NCBI GenBank assembly: GCA_028752905.1
Contig: JAQNBH010000012.1
Coordinates: 21,706,570-21,770,569 of the forward strand
Reading direction: 5' to 3'
DNA: 64,000 nt
Source: Cladorhizidae sp. MBARI D1340-BT2
Taxonomy: Eukaryota; Porifera; Demospongiae; Poecilosclerida; Cladorhizidae
The notes under the pieces: generated by a model
Told to the model about the DNA's origin: nothing
The model's input: only the letters and a program-made list of their open reading frames with translations
Databases searched by the model: none
Program-made: the position numbers and the translations under genes
In this document: one piece after another, positions 48,514 to 60,500 of the stretch
Numbering within the stretch: the first letter of the stretch is position 1
Layout: each line of letters begins with the position of its first letter

Positions 48514-51500
48514 TTGGCAACGTGAAATTTCACATAAAAATATTTTTTTGGGGGTGTGTGCCTACGCGAAGGATTCAAGGCACCCTGGAAGTTGTTTTTT
48601 TGTGCTATGTTCAACCGAAACTACTGCTTAGGATAGCTGCCGAAGTGAGCACTCGATAGCTGAAATATAAGCTTCTTTTTTGTGAGTGCTTAGCACATTT
48701 CCATTTTAAGCTTGTGGAGTCCAACACCCACACTGGGTGGAGGCAGGGTGAGGTAGGTGGCCATAGCTCTATGGGGACACACACTGGACCAACACCACAC
48801 TGGGTTGAGGCAGGTTGAAGTAGGTTGACAATAGCTCTATGGGGACACACACTGGACCAACACTACACTGGGTTGAGGCAGGTTGAAGTAGGTTGACAAT
48901 AGCTCTATGGGGACACACTGGACCAACACCACACTGGGTGGAGGCAGGTTGAAGTAGGTGGCCATAGCTCTATGGGGACACACACTGGACCAACACCACA
49001 CTGGGTTGAGGCAGGTTGAAGTAGGTTGACAATAGCACTGTGGGGACACATACTGGACCAACACCACCACACTGGGTGGAGGCAGGTTGAAGTAGGTGGC
49101 CATAGCTCTATGGGGACACACACTGGACCAACACCACACTGGGTTGAGGCAGGTTGAAGTAGGTTGACAATAGCACTGTGGGGACACATACTGGACCAAC
49201 ACCACACTCAGGTTGAAGTAGGTTGACAATAGCTCTATGGGGACACACACTGGACCAATACCACACTGGGTGGAGGCAGGGTGAGGTAGGTGGCCATAGC
49301 TCTATGGGGACACACACTGGACCAACACCACACTTGGTTGAGGCAGGTTGAAGTAGGTTGACAATAGCTCTATGGGGACAAACACTGGACCAACACCACA
49401 CTGGGTGGAGGCAGGTTGAAGTAGGTTGACAATAGCTCTATGGGGACACACACTGGACCAGCACCACACTGGGTTCAGGCAGGTTGAAGTAGGTTGATAA
49501 TAGCTCTATGGGGACACGCACTGGACCAACACCACACTGGGTGGAGGCAGGTTGAAGTAGGTTGACAATAGCTCTATGGGGACACACACTGGACCAACAC
49601 CACACTGGGTGGAGGCAGGGTGAGGTAGGTGGCCATAGCTCTATGGGGACACACACTGGACCAACACCACACTTGGTTGAGGCAGGTTGAAGTAGGTTGA
49701 CAATAGCTCTATGGGGACACACACTGGACCAACACCACACTTGGTGGAGGCAGGTTGAAGTAGGTTGATAATAGCTCTATGGAGACAAACACTGGACCAA
49801 CACCACACTGGGTGGAGGCAGGTTGAAGTAGGTTGATAATAGCTCTATGGAGACAAACACTGGACCAACAACACACTTGGTTGAGGCAGGTTGAAGTAGG
49901 TTGACAATAGCTCTATTGGGACACACACTGGACCAACATCACACTAGGTTGAGGCAGGTTGAAGTTGGTTGACAATAGTTCTATGGGGGCACACACTGGA
50001 CCAACATCACACTGGGTAGAGGCAGGTTGAAGTAGGTTGACAATAGCTCTATTGGGGCACACACTGGACCAACACCACACTGGGTTGAGGCAGGGTGAGG
50101 TAGGTTGACAATAGCTCTATGGGGACACACACTGGACCAACATCACACTGGGTGGAGGCAGGTTGAAGTAGGTTGTATGGGGACACACACTGGACCAACA
50201 CCACACTGGGTGGAGGCAAGTGGAATAGCTTGTTGCAGAGCCTTTGTAGTTACCATTCAAGTTCATATACTCAAGACAATCACATGCCCCCTAACACTAG
50301 GAATTGAGGTGTGTAGTGTCGGTCTAGGTAGGAAAAAAGGTATTGTCAAGTGATGGTGATGAAGAGGTTGGTAGAGCTAATGGCTCTGTAGGAAGGTGTT
50401 ACCAAATTGAGTAGGCATTTTTGTCTGTAGGCAGGGAGGTGAGCTGGTGTCTTGGCCAAGCTCTGGTTGTATCAGGATGTGTGCAGCAGCTGTAGGTAAC
50501 ATTCACGTGGTGGGAGCAACTTCACTATAGCTAGCCAGATCAGAGCAGATTGATGAGAATGGCCACCACCAAACTTAGATTATCCATTGTAGAGTCCTCT
50601 GGTGCAGGTCTCAGCAGATGTTGGCATAGTGGCCATTCACACACACACACTCACACCACTCACCCACATTGTTCACCACAAGATAGATAAAAGGCTTATC
50701 CCATGGTGGAATGTAGACCAGTTGAAGTGGTGGGCTGCTCTCTGTCTATCCTCTCTCCTGTCCCTCTTCATCCTCCTCCTCCTCCTTTCTCTCTTACTCC
50801 CTCTCTTGCCTTGTCTCTCTGTTCCTTACTCTCCCCTCCTCCCTCTCCCCTCCTCCCTCTCCCCTCCTCCTCCCTCTCCCCTCCTCCTCCCTCTCCCCTC
50901 CTCCTCCTCCCTCTCCCCTCCTCCTCCTCCCTCTCCCCTCCTCCTCCCTCTCCCCTTCTCCTCCCTCTCCCCTCCTCCTCCCTCTCCCCTCCTCCTCCCT
51001 CTCCCCTCCTCCTCCCTCTCCCCTCCTCCTCCCTCTCCCCTCCTCCTCCCTCTCCCCTCCTCCCTCTCCCCTCCTCCTCCTCCCTCTCCCCTCCTCCTCC
51101 CTCTCCCCTCCTCCTCCCTCTCCCCTCCTCCCTCTCCCCTCCTCCTCCCTCTCCCCTCCTCCTCCTCCCTCTCCCCTCCTCCTCCCTCTCCCCTCCTCCC
51201 TCTCCCCTCCTCCCTCTCCCCTCCTCCCTCTCCTCTCCTCCTCCCTCTCCCCTCCTCCCTCTCCTCTCCTCCTCCCTCTCCCCTCCTCCTCCCTCTCCCC
51301 TCCTCCCTCTCCCCTCCTCCCTCTCCCCTCCTCCCTCTCCCCTCCTCCTCCCTCTCCCCTCCTCCCTCTCCCCTCCTCCCTCTCCTCCCTCTTCTCCTCC
51401 CTCTCCCCTCCTCCTCCTCCCTCTCCCCTCCTCCTCCTCCCTCTCCCCTCCTCCCTCTCCCCCCTCCCTCTCCTCTCCTCCTCCCTCTCCCCTCCTCCTC

Positions 51501-54500
51501 CTCCCTCTCCCCTCCTCCCTCTCCCCTCCTCCCTCTCCTCTCCTCCTCCCTCTCCCCTCCTCCTCCCTCTCCCCTCCTCCTCCCTCTCCCCTCCTCCTCC
51601 CTCTCCCCTCCTCCCTCTCCCCTCCTCCCTCTCCCCTCCTCCCTCTCCCCTCCTCCCTCTCTCTTTCCTCCTTTCTCTGTTACTTCCTCTCCTTTCTCTG
51701 TCCCTCTCTCCCCCCTCCCTTCTCTTCTCTCTGTTCTTCGCTCTTCCTTCCTCCCTCTGAGATTTCATGGAGGAAGTTACGCATGTAATGCATCGTGTAA
51801 GTGACTAGAACATTCCAGAGCAAGCAGTGTATCATATGACCTCCCACTTACTTGACACGATGTAACATAGCATAACCCACCTGACCAGACTGAACACTTA
51901 TGGATTGAAGCTATTAAGAGGGTGAATATTATTCTCTCGACTACTCGCACTCTTTCTATATTGTGTCTCTCTGAAGTATGCACATTTCCCCCCAAATTTA
52001 ATGCATCAGAAGGTGCCCAAAATTTCTTCACTAATTTTCAGAGAGCATTCCTGACCCACTTATAAAACTAAGAAAGTCCTGGATACATACAGTATAGGCT
52101 TATTGAGTAAGGGAGTCCTGGATACTTATAGGCTTATAGGCTTATAGAGTAAGGGAGTCTGGATACTTCTAGGCTTATAGAGTAAGGTTGTCCTGGAGGC
52201 TTATAAAGCTAAGGGAGCCAAGGATACTTATAGGTTTATAAAGCTAAGGGAGTCCTTAGAGTAATAGAGTCCTGGAAACTTATAGGCTTATTTATAGGCT
52301 TATAGAGTAAGGGAGTCCTGGATATTTATAGACTAATGGAGTCCTGGATACTTATAGGCTTATAGAGTAAGGGGGTCCTGGATACTTGTATAGATCACGG
52401 TACATATGTGTCGGTACATATGTATCCGTATTTAATGAATGACTCATTGTGAAGGACAGTCCTGTATTGAACCAAGCATGGCCTGTGGGTGAGAGAACTC
52501 TTGGGTACAGTGGTTTAAACTGTTGGTATGGCAACAAAGTAGGCAAAGCCACCAACCACATCAAGTGCATAGAACAGCCACTCAAATAATAGTCCACTTC
52601 TACAAGGTGGGAGAGGGGGGGGGGGGGGGAGGGGGGTCCATTGTCTGGCACACAAGGAGATAAAGGAAGACTGATAAGCTCTCTAGATCAGCTGGCTACC
52701 AAAGTGGCAACAGGTATGGGAATGTGTCTATCATTTCTTCTATTGGTAATTGGTATGGTGACCTCTGCCTCTAGCATTATGCCACGAGAAATACACTGCA
52801 CATGCGAGAAATACACTGCACATGCGGACTCCTGCGGGATCAGGTCACATGATAGTCCAAATCAGCTCCAAGATAGCACCGGGGGTGCAAATTTTGGATC
52901 TTTAGAAGGGCTAGGGCCACGGCTCTAGCGCCAGGGCTCTAGGGCCAGGGCCAGGGCTCTAGCAACAAGGGCTCTAGCGCAGGGCTGCTCTAGGGCCGGC
53001 TCTAGCGCCAGGGACTCTAGGGCTAGGGCTCTAGGGCTAGGGCCAGAGCTCTAGGGCCAGAGTTCTAGGGCCAGGGTTCTAGGGCCAGGGTTCTAGGGCC
53101 AGGGCTCTAGGGATGTGAATGGTGCTGCTCCTTTAAAAATAACGTCACAGAGAAATCAGTTATTTTGTGTCATTTAGCACCCTTGCTAGCTATGGTAACC
53201 TATAGCAATGAAGATAAGGACACAAGCCTCAGCACATCAGGTACGGGGAAACCTAATTAGAGGCACTTGACTCTACAGACACAGGGAAACCTAATTAGAG
53301 GCACTTGACTCTACAGGCATGGGGAAACCTAATTAAAGGCACTTGACTACAGGCATGGGGAAACCTAATTAAAGGCACTTGACTCTACAGGCACGGGGAA
53401 ACCTAATTAGAGGCACTTGACTCTACATGCATCTACAGACACAGGGAAACCTAATTAAAGGCACTTGACTCTACATGCACGGGGGAAACCTAATTAGAGG
53501 CACTTGACTCTACAGGCACTGATTAGAGACCCGTGATTCTCTCTCATGTCAATATTATAGACGTTCCCCGTACTCGAGTAGTGAGGACACAGGCATGGCC
53601 TCACCTGTAGCCGCAGCCAACCTGACCTAGGCGTGGTGGTCGACTGCACGTGTAGTCCTTACCGAGTCGCAGGCTGAAAGGGAACCCACTCACCTCGGCA
53701 CCCCTGGCTACAATGAACAGGCTGGCTAGGTTGGGAAGCGTGCTAAATGACTTCACACCAGTTGCTTTAGTAGTGGTCTGCACTATTGTGTGCAGGTGTG
53801 CTGGAAACATCTGCTTATTAGCTAGAGGCTTTGCCTTTTTCCCAGCATGCATTTGTAGGGAATAAACTCTAGATGATATATTGTGTGTTAATTAACATTC
53901 TCTATATTCTATACACTCACACATTTCAAAATGGTGAACCTCTCAAAAGAATTCAAAATGGTGAACCCCTCAAAAAATCAAAATGGTGAACCCCATAAAA
54001 AATTTCAAAATGGCTAAAAATATGCACTATCAAAATCCTCTTACTTGGCTAAAGCTCACTGTGGTAGCTTCTTGGCCCATTTTTTCTTACAAAACGCACG
54101 CTTCTAGTGTGCCTCGAATCTTTTGCAAGGGTAGTAAATTGGCAGATCGAAAAGCAACGTCTCTAAACTGTCCAACTCTCCGCAGTCGCCAATTCTTCCA
54201 TTCCCGTAACATAAGTTTCATACCGTAATTCCATTCATCACAACTGGATTCCCAAGCCTTCACTATTTCTCTGTTCCTTGACTCTTGGGTGAGGGAATGG
54301 GAGAGAAAGGCAGAACTCATCAATGGCTAGCAGCTCAGGCCTGTTAGTAGTACAGGGCATACGATAAGCATTGGAAGTTGCCCAGACAAAATATTCATAA
54401 TTTGACCCGACAGCATTTCAATGCATAGGCAGGACAAATATAACATGAATTAATGTTGGCCACCCTAGTCCACACCGCGCCTCTCCGCACAGGGAAGACA

Positions 54501-57500
54501 TCTTACAGGAAGAAATAAACAAATGCAAACTTCCTTTCTGGCCTTGGCTTCTGCAGAGTCGTAAGAGCTCTTGCAATGGGTGCGTATTGCTTGTGATATC
54601 TGTCAACTGTTTTGCACTGTACCTTCCCAAGCAGAAGCGTGGCTTGCTGGTGCATGGCAACTGTGGCATGAGCTTTGGAAGATGAGGAGTGGAGATTAGT
54701 TGAACCCTGGGTAAATGCTGGGATATAACTTCTGCAGTCATGAAGCTCATCTTCATGTAGAATACAGACAAAACACTTTAGGGAAGATGCACATTCCGGT
54801 TGTCTTTGTCAAACTTCAACCAATAAGGCGTGTTGCCCCTTGTCTGCAATCCATTTCTCCATTGTCTCTGCTTCCTAGCTGGAGCAGGCTCCATGGTTAC
54901 GGGCTGTATATGACCAAGTTTCCTCTAAAGAACTGCTGGCCTCCTTATATTGGCCGAGTTTTAAAGTCAGATAATCACTGGTACTGGCAGAGCCAATAAC
55001 CCTCTGAATTAAATGGTGTGTTCTTTTTCCTAGAAAAAGGTCGCAGGGCAGTGGACTACTTACTACAAAGTTTTCTCCTGGGGCTATATATAACACAAGC
55101 TACAAGTTTTCTTTTCTCCTCTGGGGGCTATATATAACAACAAAGTTTACTCCTAGGAATCATTTCATTTCTTGAAAATGGCCAGCAGCACTAGGGACAA
55201 TTTATCCAAAATTTTTTTTTTAAACTGACACTTGTGGCAATATGGAAATTGTCTGTGACTGCCGTTATCGTAGCTACTGCTAGTAATGAAGTACTAGGTA
55301 ATTAAAGGGTCTGTGGCTCTGGGTGTCTAGTATATTACAGGAGGTGTCTAGTATATTACAGGAGGTGTCTAGTATATTACAGGAGGTGTCTAGTATACTG
55401 CAGCAAGTGTCTAGTACACGACAGGAAGTGTCTAGGAAGTGTCTAGAATACCACAGGAATTATCTAGTAAGTATGCTGCTACAGAAGTAAGCTCTAGAAG
55501 TAAACACACAATGTAAATGATCGTGGAGTATGCGTAAGTTTGTAGTTTGCCTGGGGTTTTGAAACGGACCACCAGTGAGCATGCTGGTGAGAGTGGAGTG
55601 CAGCTCTCTGTAGGTGCAGAGATAGAAGCTTATGGTGACCAAGCAGCAGCTGCAAGTCACCAACTTTGCTGCAAGTCTAGGGAGTGAGTAAAAAACCATG
55701 GGATTACAAATGTGAATTGTACAATTATCTGACAGAGGTGGCTGGATTTCAAACAAATCTACAGACTTTATATGGCAGCTCCTTCAACCAGTTGTATAAT
55801 TATTTCTAAGCAACAGGCCTGTGGGTTATTGAAAGGCTTAACCATCCATGTGAAGAACGGTGGGACCCCACCACAAGTGTTTGTACTATCACTATCAGCA
55901 AAGCTATCTCCCAGCATTGAGTTAGGCTTGGTTGATGAGGTCATGTGATGACAATGGTCAACAGCTGAGAGTGGTGTGTGTGTGCAGATGTGTGGTTTAG
56001 TTATAAAGAGCTTGTTCCGGAAAAGCATCTGCTGTTCTTGATGGGTAAGAGAGCCCTCATGAGGGGGGGAGCTGGGAGCTGGGTTTGTATTGCAGGTGCA
56101 TGGTGTGTGCAGGGGTGAGGGGCCCCCTCCCCCCTCTTAAATTTTTTAGATTTTGATAGCTTAACACTGGTACCAGGCCCTCCCCCCCCCCTCTTTTTTC
56201 CAAACCTCAAGTTCCCCCCCCCCCCCATCTTGGACTGTACACAGATGTGTGTGCGTGCGTGCTGACTTGTATAAAATGTGTGAACGGGTCAACCTTTTGT
56301 TGTTGTGAAGCAAAAAGGTCGTTGCAGATTCAAAGGGCAATGAGCTGCACTTGGAAAGGATGCTGGATTTCAATTTTGACACAACAACTCACAGGGTTTC
56401 ATTTAGAAAATTGTCCAAGGGGGGGAAACTGGAGGAATCTGGATATTAAGGGTGGGGCATGATGGTTAAAGATGTGACAAAGTTTCTAATGATACAATTT
56501 CCAAGGGGGGGCAAAAAGTTTCCAACCCCCCCCTAAATGAAACCCTGAGTCTCAGTTTCTCAACATGGATGGCAAAGTTTCCTTGTGTGGTGAGGACGAG
56601 AGAACTGGCCATGTGGTAGATAGTGTAACTGAAGCATGTTTTCAATAGTGGAGAGATATACTAATGGTGGAGCACACACCGGACACTAACTGTATCAAGA
56701 GTGCAAACTGTTTCTTACCATTCTGTCAGCCAGCAAGCATAGTCTGATGCTCTTAGTCCTTCAGGAAGCCGATTCCAAGTTCTGTTTGAGAAATCCTCAC
56801 TTCTCATTCATACTTCTAAGGGCAAAGTTCTGCATCAGAACAGCCAGTCCTCAATGTTGTGACAGGGTGTGCAGACTTGCAGCACGTGGGAACACGAGAG
56901 GAACACTGTCGTACGTTATAATTACATAACACCATCATGATGGCAATGGTGCAGAGAAGGTTTAGGGCTTGGACACAGGCTAGGGCAGTGGCTAGGGCAG
57001 TGACCAGGGCAATGACCAGGGCAATGACCAGGGCAATGACTAGGGCAGTGGCTAGGGCAGTGGCTAGGGCAGTGACTAGGGCAGTGACTAGGGCAGTGAC
57101 TACGGAATTGCAATCTGTCAGTGCCAAGACTTGGCAATGGTGTAGCCAGTTGCTACAGCCACGCAATGCCTTCCATTAATCTCTAGTGAGTGCATGATTT
57201 TTCCGGTGCCACTGTTGACAGGTCCTCGGCTATAGCTGACCCTCCACCTCTCATCTTGAAGGAAGGCTATAGCTGACCCTCCACCACTCATCCTTGAAGG
57301 AAGGCTATAGCTGACCCTCCACCTCTCATCCTTGAAGGAAGGCTATAGCTGACCCTCCACCTGTCATCCTTGAAGGAAGGCTATAGGTCTCCACCACTCA
57401 TCCTTGAAGGAAGGCTATATCTGACCCTCCACCTCTCATCCTTGAAGGAAGGCTATAGCTGACCCTCCACCTCTCATCCTTGAAGGAAGGCTATAGCTGA

Positions 57501-60500
57501 CCCTCCACCTCTCATCCTTGAAGGAAGGCTATAGCTGATCCTCCACCTCTCATCCTTGAAGGAAGGCTATAGCTGACCCTCCACCTCTCATCCTTGAAGG
57601 AAGGCTATAGCTGACCTTCCACCTCTCATCCTTGAAGGAAGGCTATAGCTGACCCTCCACCTCTCATCCTTGAAGGAAGGCTATAGCTGACCCTCCACCT
57701 GTCATCCTTGAAGGAAGGCTATAGCTGACCCTCCACCTGTCATCCTTGAAGGAAGGCTATATCTGACCCTCCACCTGTCATCCTTGAAGGAAGGCTATAG
57801 CTGACCCTCCACCTGTCATCCTTGAAGGAAGGCTATAGCTGACCCTCCACCTCTCATCCTTGAAGGAAGGCTATAGCTGACCCTCCACCTCTCATCCTTG
57901 AAGGAAGGCTATAGCTGACCCTCCACCTGTCATCCTTGAAGGAAGGCTATAGCTGACCCTCCACCTCTCATCCTTGAAGGAAGGCTATAGCTGACCCTCC
58001 ACCTGTCATCCTTGAAGGAAGGCTATAGCTGACCCTCCACCTGTCATCCTTGAAGGAAGCTGACCCTCCACCTGTCATCCTTGAAGGAAGGCTATAGCTG
58101 ACCCTCCACCTATCATCCTTGAAGGAAGGCTATAGCTGACCCTCCACTCTCATCCTTGAAGGAAGGCTATAGCTGACCTTCCACCTCTCATCCTTGAAGG
58201 AAGGCTATAGCTGATCCTCCACCTCTTATCTTTGAAGGAAGGCTATATCTGACCCTCCACCTCTCATCCTTGAAGGAAGGCTATAGCTGACCCTCCACCG
58301 CTCATCCTTGAAGGAAGGCTATATCTGACCCTCCACCTCTCATCCGGGGAGACAATGGCATTTAAAAAAAAAAATTTAAGATTTTAAACTTATGGTTACC
58401 ACTTTAGAGCTCCGTAGATTCTGCAAACTTGATGGTATGGACTTGATATATAGCTCAAAAGATAGGTCTCTCTGCGTGCTCTCTTTTGATACTAAAATAT
58501 TTTTCATAGGTATAACTATAGGCAAGTTACTAGACCTAAAGTGGAGGGACCTCAAAACCTGAATGCCTGAAACCTCCACATAAATATCTCCCGATTGCAA
58601 AGATGCACCAGTGGCTAGAGGAAGCTCTACTCTATGCAACGACTGTTTTCATTAGGCGTTAAAATGTAAGTATGTGGTCAAGCGCGTGGGTGGAAAATGA
58701 GTTTTAACGAAATTCATTTTCTAAAGTGGAAACCATAAGTTAATTTTTTTTAAATTTTAAATGCCATTGTCCCTCCTTAGGAAGGCTATAGCTGACCCTT
58801 AGCTGACCCTTCAGCACACATCCTTGAAAGAAGGCTATAGCTGACCCTCCACCTCTCATCCTTGAAGGAAGGCTATAGCTGACCCTTCAGCACACATCCT
58901 TGAAAGAAGGCTATAGCTGACCCTCCACCTCTCATCCTTGAAGGAAGGCTATATCTGACCCTCCACCTCTCATCCTTGAAGGAAGGCTATAGCTGACCCT
59001 CCACCTCTCATCCTTGAAGGAAGGCTATAGCTGACCCTCCACCTCTCATCCTTGAAGGAAGGCTATAGCTGACCCTCCAGCACACAGCCTGACCCTCCAC
59101 CTGAGAAGTCTCCAAATGCATTGGGCAATTCTTGAACCCACAAAATTGGTAAAGATCACCGATACAATAAACACATTTGTGTGTACCCTAGCTGAACTGA
59201 TTCAGCAGCTGCTGCAGGTTTTTGCTACAAGGAAGTGATGAGTTGGTTTCCTGAGAGCTTACTCTTGTGTCAATAGTTGACAGCATGGACCTCAACAGAA
59301 CCAGGCAACCACATATGATGCATGTATGTGTCTCTATGTGTGTGTACACTTGAGTACATGGTAAAGACTATGATTGTTCTGGAGTTGTCCCGAGTAACAT
59401 CTCGTAGGATCAGCAGAAACACCAGGTACAAAAGGATCAATGAACTCACACCACATGACATGGTGTAGCTAGGACTTTCTCTATAATCTTTCTCCTTCAT
59501 CAGCCGAAAGATCGAGCGAGCAATTTTTTTTGTTGAGAAAGTTATTAAGAACAACAAAACAAGCAACCCTGTCGCCATCAAAACCAGCAGGTTGGATGAC
59601 CCTTTACCATTTATACTCATTTACACCAATTATTATACTGTGTTTTGTGTAATGATTGTGTGCCTTCCTCGCCACTCACCTTCCTCGCCACTCACCTTCC
59701 TCGCCACTCACCTTCCTCACCACTCGCCTTCCTCACCACTCACCTTCCTCACCACTCACCTTCCTCACCACTCACCTTCCTCACCACTCACCTTCCTCAC
59801 CACTCACCTTCCTCACCACTCACCTTCCTCACCACTCACCTTCGTCACCTTGCTCACCACTCACCTTGCTCACCACTCACCTTCCTCACCACTCGCCTTC
59901 CTCACCACTCACCTTCCTCACCACTCGCCTTCCTCACCACTCGCCTTCCTCACCACTCACCTTCCTCACCACTCACCTTCCTCACCACTCACCTTCCTCA
60001 CCACTCACCTTCCTCACCACTTGCCTTCCTCACCACTCACCTTCCTCACCACTCACCTTTCTCACCACTTGACATATTGTAGCTGACCTTCTCCAAAGTG
60101 TCGGCCTGCAAGTGGATGATCCTGATCTAATGGGGACGGGTGCAACAGTCGTAGCCGGACCCTCAGGCATGCTCGATGCCTTTCTGTTTCAGAGAGAACT
60201 CTCCGTCTCCACGATTTTTCTCGATTTAGACTTGGTTGGGACTGACCTAGCCTCTGAAGTTGGAATATATGCGGTCTTCAATTCGTTCGAGTATCGAGGA
60301 CTCATTGTATCCATCAGTGATATAATGGATCCAGACCTTGCTCTAGAAGTCGGGCTATTCAATAGTCGCGAACCTCTGTTCAAATATCTTAACGTCTCTC
60401 TTCCTGGCGTGAGTCCGAGTATCATAAGGATTCCAGCGGCTACGGCAGAGAATCCGTTTCAGAGGATAGGCATCCGGCTGAATAATTCGGTGCTTACTGT

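Noticed and set aside
48611..49740. Cys/Trp/Pro-rich ORFs over the 68-bp array, and the matching ones at 60634-61287
   Set aside because: Same minisatellite translated in different frames; they appear in both orientations of the repeat.
50602..51804. 400- and 361-residue Pro/Ser/Leu ORFs and the 324-residue Arg/Glu ORF opposite
   Set aside because: All derive from the polypyrimidine array, with no domain and mutually overlapping frames.
56937..57179. Ala/Arg/Thr-repeat ORF
   Set aside because: 12-bp minisatellite artefact.
58376..58639. 87-residue minus ORF as a transposase
   Set aside because: It lies within the MITE-like element, overlaps its inverted ends and shows no catalytic motif.
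59270..59620. 116-residue minus ORF with two hydrophobic stretches as a receptor fragment
   Set aside because: It partly overlaps repeat family A and shows no family-specific motif or splice context, so it is only noted with that repeat.
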